NCBI GenBank assembly: GCA_036172665.1
Contig: CM069873.1
Coordinates: 31,860,001 to 31,924,000 of the forward strand
Reading direction: 5' to 3'
Length of the DNA stretch: 64,000 nt
Origin: Prosopocoilus inquinatus
Lineage: Eukaryota > Arthropoda > Insecta > Coleoptera > Lucanidae
The position numbers and the translations under genes were made by a program. Positions 54,311 to 64,000 of the stretch are shown here, piece by piece. The notes under the pieces are model-generated. The model was not told the origin of the DNA and made no database searches. It saw nothing but the letters and a program-made list of their open reading frames with translations. Position 1 is the first letter of the stretch. The number at the start of each line of letters is the position of its first letter.

Positions 54311-55255
54311 TTATAAAACATTGCGTTTTGGTATCCATGAATCATGTTTAGAACTCAATCCTAAATAACTTACGAGCGCTTTATTACCTTTTTCTCTCAA
54401 TACATTAATTAAATATATATCTGGATGTTTTACTTTTTGTAACTCGTACTCATAAAACCCACCAAGAATGGCTTCACCATCAGCGTCTTTAATTAGATAT
54501 GTTCTGGGATTAGTATTCTGCACCGACGAAGTGGTAAATATTTCGTTGGACCAATTCGGAGTGTACATCTTCGAAAATGCTTGTCTGTATTTACTGATGC
54601 GCACATGATCTCCAATTTTAAATTTTGCAATTCTTGGATCCACAATTTTAAGGTTGCTGTAGACGGACTGTAAAATACTTTGCGCATTTCTTTGATTTAT
54701 CTTGCTGGGTTTGTAACCCGTCGTACTGTGAACAGTGTTATTGTATTCTTCAATTAGCCTTGGTAATAAATTGAACCATCCGAAATTTCCTTGCATGCTA
54801 AATTCTTTCCACATTTTTTGTTTTAGGGTTCTATTAAATCTTTCGACTATCGAACTTTTTAAATTAGAGTATGCGCTATAGTGATTAATTCTATATTTCT
54901 TCATTAAATTTTGGAACTCTGCATTGTAAAATTCCTTTCCGTTATCTGTTTGTATATTTTTCGGTACAGAATTTCTACCTTCAGATAAAATCAATTGAAA
55001 AGCTTTGGTTACTTCTTTACCTGTCTTATTTTTTAATGGTATTCCCCAAGCATACTTGGAAAATGCGTTGATCACTGTCAGAATGTATTTGTATCCTTTG
55101 TTTATCTTGGCATAAGGTAGCATTTCAATTAAGTCTGCTTGGAAGAGATCTCTGAGTCCTTTTATTATTACTCGACGACGGCGAAAGTTTTTCCTTGCTG
55201 GTTTGTGCAACTCATTAACAACATCACGTTTCACATTAGAAGATAGATTAGACAT
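54311..55255 (-). CDS. retroviral-type integrase with chromodomain-like C-terminus
   Basis: 314 residues, intact, DDE residues at D41, D104 and E138 as in Polinton-1, from which it differs at residues 35 (Arg for Gly), 61 (Val for Leu) and 88 (Leu for Ser). Convergent with the polymerase, 111 bp apart; AATAAA sites lie in the gap on both strands. The start overlaps the preceding gene's end by 8 bp. Confidence 0.92.
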   Translation of the reverse strand: MSNLSSNVKRDVVNELHKPARKNFRRRRVIIKGLRDLFQADLIEMLPYAKINKGYKYILTVINAFSKYAWGIPLKNKTGKEVTKAFQLILSEGRNSVPKNIQTDNGKEFYNAEFQNLMKKYRINHYSAYSNLKSSIVERFNRTLKQKMWKEFSMQGNFGWFNLLPRLIEEYNNTVHSTTGYKPSKINQRNAQSILQSVYSNLKIVDPRIAKFKIGDHVRISKYRQAFSKMYTPNWSNEIFTTSSVQNTNPRTYLIKDADGEAILGGFYEYELQKVKHPDIYLINVLREKGNKALVSYLGLSSKHDSWIPKRNVL

Positions 55256-55631
55256 TTTCAGTTAGAACTCGTTTTCTTACGATGAATTCAACAAATAATG
55301 GAACTGCACAAACTGAAGATGTGCAAGTAAACGAGATTTGATCTCCCACATTCAACGTTCTTCCAATTAAAGTATCAGTACAATTTATAGCGTTGATGGA
55401 TACTGTAATGTTGACAATAGTAGGTTGATGAATAAGTACTTTTTTAACAACGCAAGTTTCTTGGATCGTATACGTCGTTTGGTGACCTCTATTTGAAAGC
55501 AAATACACACTTTCGGCGTTAAGCTCTTGACTCTGAAAGTCTAATAATGTTTCGTAAAATAATGGTGTAGCAGCAATGTGTTTGAAAACTGTGTGTTTAT
55601 GAACGTGTCTTCCAAACTTATCAATAGTCAT
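55248..55631 (-). CDS. 127-residue Polinton protein, beta-rich
   Basis: Intact version of the frameshifted gene at 28426. The N-terminal motif DKFGRHVHKHTVFKH is followed by a helical linker and a C-terminal part with alternating hydrophobic residues and three cysteines (NCTDTLIGRTLNVGDQ, SFTCTSSVCAVPLFVEFIV). A small trimeric fibre or cement protein is conceivable from the beta-rich end, but I do not recognise a family. Located between the coiled-coil gene and the integrase in both elements. Confidence 0.65.
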   Translation of the reverse strand: MTIDKFGRHVHKHTVFKHIAATPLFYETLLDFQSQELNAESVYLLSNRGHQTTYTIQETCVVKKVLIHQPTIVNITVSINAINCTDTLIGRTLNVGDQISFTCTSSVCAVPLFVEFIVRKRVLTENV

Positions 55632-55699
55632 TGTGAATCAATCAACAACTATGTGAAACTGAAATGTGTGCTCGCTTGCACTCCACTAAATACTACAAT

Positions 55700-56926
55700 T
55701 TACAAAATAATTTTAGCCTCTTTTAATTCTTCAATGATCGCTATGATTTCATTGTTATGTGCGGAGTGACCTGCTGACTTGGATGCGTTCAATAAACGCA
55801 ATCGTTCTACTAGTTCGTTAGGATCATCCCAGTATTGATACTGCAAACATTTGTTAGGTACAAGCTTTTTCTCCAAAGCTCCACCTGTTTTCCAGCTTCG
55901 CGCCCACCAAACGTTTGGTGGTTTTCCCTGAATTATTGGTTTTATAATATTCACATATTTAAATCCTCTGCTTGCAGATATTCGCCCTGAGGGATTATAA
56001 TTAACTTTAAACGCACTAGTTCTTCTCAATATATCTCTATAGTCTCGCACATCGTGAAACGTAAATTTCTCTGGATTTTTCTTAAAAACCAGCTCGTATA
56101 AACCTTTAGTACCCTTATACGCCAAGTCTCCAATTACAAGATCGGGACCGTCAAACTTAAGCTCCTGGTTCCCAACAAACAATCTCTTATCTTCTTCTCT
56201 TACACCGTATTTTGTATCGAATTCATTTTCTACATCAGTTTCAAATCGTGTAACATAATCACGTGCTAACGGATGATACGATTCTAAGGCAGCTTCCACC
56301 AGCGGTGATTCTAATCTAGTCCGAAGTAATGATTTTCGTTCTTCTAGAACTGTACGAGCATGAGCCAGGGATTCGTCCGCAGGGGGGTTACTGCTTTCGG
56401 TGTCATATTCTTCTGCTTCTTCATAAACAGATTTTGAAGTTGGAGATGTGGACTTTTCATGAGGAACCTCAAGAATTTCTTCATCTTCTAAGATGGAAGG
56501 TTGTTTAATTTCACGTCCAAGTGGCGTTGAAGTACCCACATCATGCTCCTCTGACAATCCAATTCGCGACGAAGGATCGGATTTTAATTTATAACTCGGT
56601 CTTCTTCGTATGAAAGAAGGATCAGATCTCAATTTATAAATCGGTCTTTTTCGTAGGAAAGAACTCTTTGGCTCCTCTTTCAATCTCTTTTCACTGGCTT
56701 CGTATGACTGTTGCTCCTCTTTCATAGGTAATACGCTGCGAACAACATCTAGCTTATTGACAATATCTCGGAGTGGCTCTACAATAGGTGAATAAGTTGT
56801 CTGCAGATACTTTTTTGATTGCTCCGCATGATGTTTTGCTTGTGCAATATCGGATTTAAGTGTTTTTAATTTAGTGCGCAAACTTTCGCGCGCAGTGACT
56901 AATTCTGCTTTAAGTTTGTTACTCAT
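55700..56926 (-). CDS. 408-residue coiled-coil Polinton protein
   Basis: Intact. Residues 1-60 form a probable coiled coil (ESLRTKLKTLKSDIAQAKHH), residues 75-120 contain arginine-rich repeats, and residues 120-200 are acidic and likely disordered. The C-terminal domain (about 225-408) has the conserved-looking IGDLAYKGTKGLYELVFKKN, DYRDILRRTSAFKVNYNPSG, GFKYVNIIKPIIQ and the helical end with AGHSAHNNEI. This gene type recurs in insect Polintons next to the ATPase; function unknown, possibly a structural or packaging partner. Confidence 0.75.
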   Translation of the reverse strand: MSNKLKAELVTARESLRTKLKTLKSDIAQAKHHAEQSKKYLQTTYSPIVEPLRDIVNKLDVVRSVLPMKEEQQSYEASEKRLKEEPKSSFLRKRPIYKLRSDPSFIRRRPSYKLKSDPSSRIGLSEEHDVGTSTPLGREIKQPSILEDEEILEVPHEKSTSPTSKSVYEEAEEYDTESSNPPADESLAHARTVLEERKSLLRTRLESPLVEAALESYHPLARDYVTRFETDVENEFDTKYGVREEDKRLFVGNQELKFDGPDLVIGDLAYKGTKGLYELVFKKNPEKFTFHDVRDYRDILRRTSAFKVNYNPSGRISASRGFKYVNIIKPIIQGKPPNVWWARSWKTGGALEKKLVPNKCLQYQYWDDPNELVERLRLLNASKSAGHSAHNNEIIAIIEELKEAKIIL

Positions 56927-57015
56927 GGCGCATCCGCATTCTTTAACGTCTGTTACCGTACTGAAGAACTGTAGAACTATGTAAAAATGAAAGAACTATG
57001 TAAAATGTAGTGGTT

Positions 57016-57698
57016 TTAAAGATATATGTACGTGTCGAATCTTTTACGATATCTCCCTGCGTTTATGGAACAATCGGTATCAATAACTAAGAAACCAAAC
57101 GGTTCCTTCCAACAAGCGTAACAGATATTAGGAAACTGGTCCATAGTCATATCTCCGCTGACGTAATCATCGTAAACGTGTTTCAAATTTGTGAAATCTT
57201 GACGAAATAGTATTAAGAAATTACAATTATCATGAATCATTTATTGCACTGTAAGTTTGACTTAAATAAAAAGCAGTCAACATTTCTATGACGTCCAAAG
57301 GAGAAATATTCTTTAATTAAATTTTGTGTAGTACACTGAACATCATCAAAAACAACGACTGAATATTCTTTTACATTTGTAGGTGATACCATTTTTTCAA
57401 TATCGGAAATTTCAAAGTAACCTATTTCGGGCACTGTTGATAGCAAATGTCGAAGAAATTTATACTTCCCTTGAGATAAGGTCTTACAGCAGAGGTATAA
57501 ATTTTTGAAACGTAATCCGTTCGGATGGGTTGATAATGTCACTAAGGAATTAGTTTTACCAGCCCCTGAGCTCCCGCTAATGATAACGCGTTTACTTGAT
57601 CCTCCGAAGAGAACACTGTGACGTTTAAAAATTTCATTTGTGATTGCATCGTCGAAATTTTGTACGGGTAACTTTAAAGACTGTTGTTGAAACTTCAT
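57016..57698 (-). pseudogene. packaging ATPase, same frameshift as in Polinton-1
   Basis: ATG at 57698 (minus strand); Walker A GSSGAGKTNS and Walker B SVVVFDDVQ present. The frame stops at 57237 after LFKSNLQCNK and homology resumes at 57240-57016 in another frame, exactly as in Polinton-1. The resumed part differs by one residue (RYRKRF for RYRKGF). Confidence 0.82.
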
Positions 57699-57831
57699 AT
57701 TTAAAATAATATTTTTCAAAAATATTCAAAATATTTTTGCTCCTTACAACGCGTTATTAATTTCCTCTTTACCAAACGCGATACTCTATTACTGTGTTGT
57801 AGTTATCAATATCAACTGCTATATAAACACT

Positions 57832-58845
57832 TGTCGATGACGAACTTCTCTTGCTTGGAGATGTCGGCACTGCTTCACCACCCACGGGTTGTAAGGCCGT
57901 ATAGGTTTACTTTTAATTATTTGGTGACAGTTTTAATGAAAATCACGCAGTTTTAAAATTACTATTTATTACACAAATAAAAAGCAAATTAACACTGCAC
58001 TAGATCTCCTACGACAGTAATATATACGAAGCAAGGTAAAACTAAAGTAATGTAAAATAACCGAACGCGACTTGATATGTTACAAAAATTGTGTTATGTA
58101 ACGTTATATGTTGCGTTACATAACTTTGTGTGTGTACGATCTACTTAAGATCGAACGTTGCGAAATGATGCGATGATCAACAATGATCAAGAAAAATGAT
58201 GATGTGTTGTGTGTGTTACAGAATATATACTCTACAAAGAGAGGGGAACATAAAGAACAACTAAAGTGATTCACGGAAATTAATAAAATCAGGAACATGG
58301 GTAATTTCTAACCGTGAATAATTCGAAGAAGTTCACAAGGTGGTCGAAGGAAGCTTAATGGATTTGATAATGCACTTGAATGCTTGTGAAACTAGATGAG
58401 CGAGTGTCTTCCGCGAAGGTAAAAACATGGTACTCTAATCCTTCGATGCAGGTGTGGGACGTTTTATGCGTGTCGCACGTGTATTATCTAATACGGAGAA
58501 ATTAAGAGGTATGAGATTAACAAGCAACCTGCGTTCTAACAAGGGTAGAAGCCAAAAAATGGATAAGATTTAAACTACGAGGAATCAGACACTAGATAGG
58601 TCATATTTGTTCGTAGAAAATCTGGAACTTAAGTTGTTGCACTTAAGTGATTTGATGTTCAGCGTATTCGGATAAAAAATAATAGATTTTTATGTGTTAG
58701 ATTAATATTAAGTGATACGCAGAAAAGGTAAAGCCAAAAATTCCAAATGAGATTTACTCGGAAGGACTGTCCGACGATGTGAAAAATGCGTAAATATTTT
58801 TATGGTGATTAAACTAAGTATTCTATAAATGTATGATCCTAAACA
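57832..58845 (-). repeat. 3' LTR of the BEL/Pao element
   Basis: On the minus strand it begins TGTTTAGGATC at 58845 and ends CATCGACA at 57832, the TG...CA form. The left edge is set by the end of similarity to Polinton-1, the right edge by the purine-rich stretch at 58846-58859. The second LTR is outside the window, so the 1014-bp length is an estimate. Confidence 0.75.
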
Positions 58846-59165
58846 TACCGGCCGCCTTGAAAGACCTGGCTTTCAAAACTAATTAAATGCAATTGATCAA
58901 TACATACATACCAAAAATAATTTATGCGTATAAATATGATAGATTGACTCAAGTTTAAATTGCAAAACTAAATTAAAATAATAGGACAAGATACATATGA
59001 AAATATTATGTCTAAATAAAAATTAATGATTAAGAAAAATGCGTGTTAAAATATACAACTAAATTAAATAGTAATGATTAATAAAATGCATATTAAAATG
59101 TTATAACTAAATAAAAAATGTTTGAATGATAAAACATGTAACTAATTACAAATGATCAATACGTA

Positions 59166-62100
59166 TTAAAATGGCATAATACACAATTTTGTAGAAGGCC
59201 TCTTGATGACAGTTTGTCCAACTCGAACGGTAGCCACTCTGATGACACCATCGGAACCAGGATGAACTTCCTCGATTCTTCCAATGACCCATCGTAGTGG
59301 TGGTGTATTGTCCTCCTTTATGACAACTAATTGCCCTGGTGATAGATTTACCTTTCCCTGGGATTTCCATTTGGTGCGCTCTTGCAACTGCGTCAAATAT
59401 TCTTTGTGCCATCGTTTCCAAAAATGCTGCTTTAGGCTTTCGATGTGCTGCCAATAGCTTAAACGATTAGTATTTAGATGCAGCAGATTAGGCTCAGGAA
59501 CAGTTGTGAGGCAGTCTCCAATTAGAAAATGACCAGGAGTTAGGAAAGAATGATCATTAGGATCTGAGGACATCGGTGTTAAAGGCCTGGAATTTAAAAT
59601 TGATTCGATTTGAGTAATTAATGTCAGGAATTGTTCATAGGTAAGTGACGCAATACCTGCAACTCTATAAAAATGATGTTTCATTGACTTAACGGCTGCT
59701 TCCCACAGTCCTCCGAAATGAGGGCTTCTTGGAGGGATAAAATGCCATCTGATACTGTCTTCTGAGAAGTATTTTGATAATGTGTGTTGGTATTGTTGCG
59801 ACGAAAATTGTTTATAGAGATTCTTCAATTCGTTGTTGCAACCTACGAAGTTGGTACCATTATCCGAGTAGATGTTTGATATTTTTCCTCTTCTCGCCAT
59901 GAATCTCTTCAGCGCATTCAAAAAGGCTTCTGCGCTGAGATCATTAACCATTTCGAGATGAACTGCCTTTGTGGCAAAACAAATAAATACGGACACGTAA
60001 ACTTTATACGTCTTGCAGTTTCTTCTTTTGTTTTCTCGAATGTGAAATGGTCCGCAAAAATCCACGCCACTGTTGGCGAATGGCTTCGTTTTCTCTAAAC
60101 GACTATTTGGCAGATCACCCATAATGTGCGTTTCGGGTGAAGGTTTCGCCTTGAAGCAAGTAATGCATGTCTTCAAGCATAATTTAACTGAGTTGCGTAA
60201 TGATAATGGCCAAAATTGACATCGAATTGCTGCAATCGTGCCTTGAATGCCAGCATGAAGTTGTCGCTTGTGGTAATAATTTATTACCAATGATGTAAAT
60301 GCGTGTTTGGCGGGTAACAGAATTGAATGTCTCTGAGAATAAGGTAGTGAAGATTTTTTAAGGCGACCACCAACTCTGATGACGCCGTCCTGATCGAGAA
60401 AGGGATTTAATGAAAGAAGATTACTTTTGGAATTAACTGACCCTGACTCTTTTAAATGCTTTAGGTCAGACTTAAAGCACTCCCTTTGGACGATTATGAC
60501 TAATCGAGTGAGTTCTAATTGTATGTCATCTTTGTTAATGTAGCTGATGCGAGGAACTGATGCTTGATTCTTCAAAGGATTTTTGATTATGCTGATGAAA
60601 CGCAAGCAGCAAGCGGTGACCCTGAGTAGCTTGATGTATGACGAATATCGTAAGAATAACTCGTTGGTTTTATTATTGGAACTGAAGCAAGATATAGAAA
60701 CCTTTTCTTCTGGTAGAACTTCTGTTTCCATGAGCATCTCTTCATCGAGTTCCGGGAGAGTATCTACTGAGACCCACTCCGGACCATGCCACCAAAGTGA
60801 AGAATTGTGAAGTTCTGTGGGGCTCATGCCTCTAGATATTATGTCTGCAGGATTTTCTTCAGAGCACACGTGGCTCCATGAATTTACGTCTGTCAGTTCT
60901 CTTATTTCACTTACACGATTGGATACAAAAGTTTTCCACTTTCGGTTGATCGATTTGATCCAAGCTAGAACGATTGTTGAGTCTGTCCAGTATTGTATTT
61001 TACTGAACTCAACGTTGATAGTTTCAGAAATTTTATCAACCAATCTTGCTAATAATAATGCTCCGCATAATTCAAGTCTAGGAAGCGACGTGTGTTTTAT
61101 TGGAGCAACCTTTGATTTGGCGCATAACAAATGGGAAAAAATATTTCCTTCACGAGTTACAGTTTTAATGTAAACGCAGCATCCATATGCAAGTTCGCTG
61201 CTGTCACAAAAACCGTGCAACTCTAAACGTGCAAATTTATCGGTATGAATTACCTTTCTAGGTATTTTGAATACTGATAGCGTTTCAATCTGACTTGAAA
61301 GGTTTTTGAATTGTGTGTATATGTCGACTGGTACCGATTCATCCCAATCGAGTTTCATTTGCCAAAGTTTTTGAATCATGATTTTTCCGTTTATGATTAC
61401 AGGACCGATTAATCCTAAAGGATCATAAAGGCTAGCGATAAATGATAAAATTGATCTTTTCGTTACTTTGCTAATTGCGCTTATTTTTGGACAATCAAAG
61501 AGGAGCAAGTCGCTTTTAAAATTCCAAAGCAGTCCTAATGCCTTAGTATTTTCTTTATCCAGCGAATAAATTTGTTCTTCGACAACGGCAGCATCAAAAT
61601 CAATAAGTGATTCAGTGCAATTTGAAATCCATTTTCTTAATTCAAATCCTCCTTTTTGCAGAAGTTCCGTTGTTTCAGAAATGATTTTTCTTGCTTCATC
61701 AACAGTAGATGCTCCTGATATCAAGTCATCCACGTAGAAGTCCCTCTTTGTTATTTTTGAACCAATGGGGAACATGCTATTTTCTTCTTCGGCTAATCTT
61801 TGAAGACATCGAGTGGCCAAGTATGACGCGGATGCGGTGCCGTAAGTGACAGTCGCTAATTCGTAAGTTCTTATCGGTTCTTTAATACTCTCCCTCCAAA
61901 GAATCCTCTGAAAGCGACGTTCAGATTCATCTAGAAGAATCTGCCTGTACATTTTGGCTACATCAGCAGTAAAAACTATTTGATGCGTGCGAAATCTGGT
62001 GATTATGCTGAATAGATCCTGTTGCATGGTAGGTCCTACCATCAAATAATCGTTAATGGATGTGCCTAAAGATGTTTTAGTTGATCCATCAAAGACAACG

Positions 62101-64000
62101 CGTAACTTGGTAGTGGTGCTAGATGGTTTCTCGACGCCATGATGTGGCAAGTAATATCCGAATGACCTACTAGACTCAAAATCGGTTTTGTCTAAGAGAG
62201 TCATGTGGCCTAAATCTGCATATTCTCTTACAAAATCAATGTATTGATTTTTAAGATCAGGATTGTTGTACAATCGACGTTCAAGATTGTGAAATCGTTT
62301 CAAAGCTAAACTATATGATTCTCCCAACTGATTTGGGTCTTGTTTGAAAGGAAGCTTGACAACAAAGCGTCCGTCTTTATTTCGCCTCACGGTTTTCAGA
62401 AAATACTCCTCGCACATTTGCTCTTCAGCGGTGAAGTTGACTTTACGATCGAAATTTTCCAGTTTCCAGAATGACGTGAGTAATTCGTCTAGAGTGGTAT
62501 TGATAGACAGATTGCAAGCTACAGGGCCGTAATTTGTGTAGACTTGTGTGGATGCCCCGGATACAATCCATCCGAAATGCGTCTTCTGGAGGCAAGGATG
62601 TTTGCTGTTTGCTTTGATTTGACCAATGCACATTAACTTCCAAAATAAATCTACTCCTATGAGCATATCAATAGGACCGGATTGATTGAAGTGAGGATCG
62701 GCGAGTTTTATGTTTCTCGGTAAATCGAAGCAAGAAATATTTATCGAGTTATGAGGCAAGTTGCTCGTGATTTTGTCCATTATGAGACATCTGATAATGG
62801 ATTGAAAAGCATTGAAACGAGACTTGATTCTAGCATCGACCGCATGTTTGACTTTCATTGCTGATTGATTTAATCCAATAACTGGCACATGATGAGAAAT
62901 TTGCGGTAATCCTAATCGATTAGCTAGATTCTTCGTAATGAAGTTTGATTGCGAACCTGAGTCAAGCAATGCTCTGCATGAATGTGGTTTGTTCTTTGAA
63001 TCATAAATATCTATCACAACGGTAGATAAAAGAGCCTCCGTTGGAGAATCATTAAATGAATGATTGTTAATTGTTGCATTTATTTGTTGTTTGCTTGTTG
63101 AAGGTGTTGATTGTTTATAATTTGCAATTTGATTAAAATGGAGAAGTGTATTATGTTTCTTCTCGCATTTCTTACAACCGCTGCTGTTGCATTGGTTGAT
63201 GTAATGATTTCCTCGTAGACAATTGAGGCATAATTTTTTAGCTTGCGCTTCTTTCTTGCGTTCTTCTACAGTCATTTTAAGAAATTTTTCGCAATGAAAG
63301 ATCATATGATTTCCTGAACAAATTTGACAAGCTAAATTTGTTGCAACATGTGAGACCTTTTTCGATGATTTCTCGATGAAAATGTTTGATAAGTTCGCAT
63401 TACGAGTTTTCCTATCTATAGCCTCAAGAGTCTGACATTTTTTGTTTAAAAAGTCAGTCATGTTACTTAATGTAGGAATTGTGGTAGAAGAAGGTAAACT
63501 GTCTTCCCACTCTTTGTTGGTTAAATGATCTAATTTGTTGGTAATGATGTGTATGAGTAAATCGTCCCAAAATTCAACAGGACGTTCAAGCGATTTTAAT
63601 GCACGAGTATGTTTAAGAATTCCGTCCAATATTTGACGTAATCCCGTATGAGATTCCTTTATGGAAGAAGGAAGATTAAAAATTGATTTTACGTGATTTT
63701 GAATAATAATGCGTTTGTTGTCGTACCTAGATTTCAACATGTCCCAGGCAATTTGATAATTTTCGCTGGAGACTGCTAAAGAATGAAGCACTTGAGATGC
63801 GTCAGCCTTTAATGCAGACTTAAGATAATGAAATTTTTGCACATCGGGTATGGACGAATTTAAATGAATTAAAGATTGAAAAGTGTCGTAAAATGGTATC
63901 CATTCTTCATATAAACCAGAGAAGGTGGGTAATTCTATTTTAGGAAGACGAATGTTATTTCCTAATTGAGAGTCGGAAATTTGCTCTGTGGCCTTTGCCT
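59166..64000 (-). CDS. BEL/Pao gag-pol polyprotein, N-terminus outside window
   Basis: Open from the window edge to TAA near 59166, over 1600 residues, no internal stop. In order: gag region (KIELPTFSGLYEEW at the edge, then LKSALKADASQVLHSLAVSS), zinc knuckles (CQICSGNHMIFHCEKF, CLNCLRGNHYINQC), aspartic protease (ALLDSGSQSNFITKNLANRL), reverse transcriptase (VFTADVAKMYRQILLD, YVDDLISGASTVDEA), RNase H (HGFCDSSELAYGCCVYI), the integrase zinc region (HAGIQGTIAAIRCQFWPLSL) and core with Asp in FANSGVDFCGPF, Asp in IYSDNGTNFVG and Glu in HFGGLWEAAVKSMKHHF, ending in the DUF5641-type domain. No env. The intact frame suggests a young insertion. Confidence 0.95.
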   Translation of the reverse strand, partial: AKATEQISDSQLGNNIRLPKIELPTFSGLYEEWIPFYDTFQSLIHLNSSIPDVQKFHYLKSALKADASQVLHSLAVSSENYQIAWDMLKSRYDNKRIIIQNHVKSIFNLPSSIKESHTGLRQILDGILKHTRALKSLERPVEFWDDLLIHIITNKLDHLTNKEWEDSLPSSTTIPTLSNMTDFLNKKCQTLEAIDRKTRNANLSNIFIEKSSKKVSHVATNLACQICSGNHMIFHCEKFLKMTVEERKKEAQAKKLCLNCLRGNHYINQCNSSGCKKCEKKHNTLLHFNQIANYKQSTPSTSKQQINATINNHSFNDSPTEALLSTVVIDIYDSKNKPHSCRALLDSGSQSNFITKNLANRLGLPQISHHVPVIGLNQSAMKVKHAVDARIKSRFNAFQSIIRCLIMDKITSNLPHNSINISCFDLPRNIKLADPHFNQSGPIDMLIGVDLFWKLMCIGQIKANSKHPCLQKTHFGWIVSGASTQVYTNYGPVACNLSINTTLDELLTSFWKLENFDRKVNFTAEEQMCEEYFLKTVRRNKDGRFVVKLPFKQDPNQLGESYSLALKRFHNLERRLYNNPDLKNQYIDFVREYADLGHMTLLDKTDFESSRSFGYYLPHHGVEKPSSTTTKLRVVFDGSTKTSLGTSINDYLMVGPTMQQDLFSIITRFRTHQIVFTADVAKMYRQILLDESERRFQRILWRESIKEPIRTYELATVTYGTASASYLATRCLQRLAEEENSMFPIGSKITKRDFYVDDLISGASTVDEARKIISETTELLQKGGFELRKWISNCTESLIDFDAAVVEEQIYSLDKENTKALGLLWNFKSDLLLFDCPKISAISKVTKRSILSFIASLYDPLGLIGPVIINGKIMIQKLWQMKLDWDESVPVDIYTQFKNLSSQIETLSVFKIPRKVIHTDKFARLELHGFCDSSELAYGCCVYIKTVTREGNIFSHLLCAKSKVAPIKHTSLPRLELCGALLLARLVDKISETINVEFSKIQYWTDSTIVLAWIKSINRKWKTFVSNRVSEIRELTDVNSWSHVCSEENPADIISRGMSPTELHNSSLWWHGPEWVSVDTLPELDEEMLMETEVLPEEKVSISCFSSNNKTNELFLRYSSYIKLLRVTACCLRFISIIKNPLKNQASVPRISYINKDDIQLELTRLVIIVQRECFKSDLKHLKESGSVNSKSNLLSLNPFLDQDGVIRVGGRLKKSSLPYSQRHSILLPAKHAFTSLVINYYHKRQLHAGIQGTIAAIRCQFWPLSLRNSVKLCLKTCITCFKAKPSPETHIMGDLPNSRLEKTKPFANSGVDFCGPFHIRENKRRNCKTYKVYVSVFICFATKAVHLEMVNDLSAEAFLNALKRFMARRGKISNIYSDNGTNFVGCNNELKNLYKQFSSQQYQHTLSKYFSEDSIRWHFIPPRSPHFGGLWEAAVKSMKHHFYRVAGIASLTYEQFLTLITQIESILNSRPLTPMSSDPNDHSFLTPGHFLIGDCLTTVPEPNLLHLNTNRLSYWQHIESLKQHFWKRWHKEYLTQLQERTKWKSQGKVNLSPGQLVVIKEDNTPPLRWVIGRIEEVHPGSDGVIRVATVRVGQTVIKRPSTKLCIMPF

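Larger units (their letters stand above)
49068..57831 (-). mobile_element. Polinton-2, interrupted by a BEL/Pao element
   Basis: Starts at 49068 with AGTAGTAGGAATAGGCCG, the terminal hairpin and a long 11-bp array. Gene order mirrors the right part of Polinton-1: polymerase (plus strand), then integrase, small protein, coiled-coil protein and ATPase on the minus strand. Similarity to Polinton-1 ends exactly at ATAAACACT near 57831, where a BEL LTR begins. The capsid half should lie beyond the window. Confidence 0.9.
57832..64000 (-). mobile_element. BEL/Pao LTR retrotransposon, partial
   Basis: Minus-strand element: 3' LTR at 57832-58845, untranslated segment to 59165, and gag-pol open to the window edge. 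It is inserted in Polinton-2 beside the ATPase gene, judged by comparison with uninterrupted Polinton-1 (about 26275). Confidence 0.92.

Overview
This is an AT-rich eukaryotic window, almost certainly from an insect. The host genes are insect odorant receptors (7tm_6 family) with short GT-AG introns of about 60-180 bp. The remaining sequence is insect-type mobile DNA: Polinton/adintovirus-like elements, Penelope-like elements (PLEs), non-LTR retrotransposons (LINEs) and a BEL/Pao element. I cannot assign the order from sequence alone.

Layout. 1-2735 is a decayed PLE with inverted ends, each carrying a hammerhead ribozyme. 2790-3895 is a deleted LINE. 4232-6937 is an odorant receptor gene; one of its introns holds a tandem cluster of a second hammerhead repeat family that resembles animal retrozymes. 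7500-10400 holds PLE fragments. 10400-13110 is mostly unannotated apart from one fold-back. 13111-31376 is Polinton-1, whose 5' UTR exon is split by a LINE. 31570-34888 holds more odorant receptor exons, so Polinton-1 sits inside a receptor cluster. 36260-42870 holds two decayed LINEs, one containing a retrozyme fragment. 43180-45055 is a broken ankyrin-repeat gene on the minus strand. 45503-46058 is a large fold-back. 46190-48725 holds PLE and retrozyme pieces, including a third hammerhead type. 49068-57831 is Polinton-2, in the opposite orientation to Polinton-1. 57832 to the window edge is a BEL/Pao element inserted into Polinton-2.

The two Polintons are close relatives (the integrases differ at 3 of 314 residues by eye). 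Together they show the module: family-B DNA polymerase, convergent chromodomain-type integrase, a small beta-rich protein, a 408-residue coiled-coil protein, packaging ATPase, two unfamiliar genes, an RNase-like conserved gene, major and minor capsid proteins, an adenovirus-type protease, a phospholipase-A2-like core protein and a leftmost hypothetical gene. Polinton-1 has lost most of its polymerase and has stops or frameshifts in most capsid genes. Polinton-2 keeps an apparently intact polymerase with one 62-bp intron. Both carry the same broken ATPase frame.

Strongest second-look items: (1) the Polinton ends are 90-bp hairpins followed by 11-bp-period arrays in which nearly every unit contains TCAAGGTCA, the known monomer site of FTZ-F1/ERR-type nuclear receptors; (2) three unrelated hammerhead ribozyme families sit in one window; (3) Polinton genes show host-like TATA/initiator promoters and small introns, including a start codon split by an intron.
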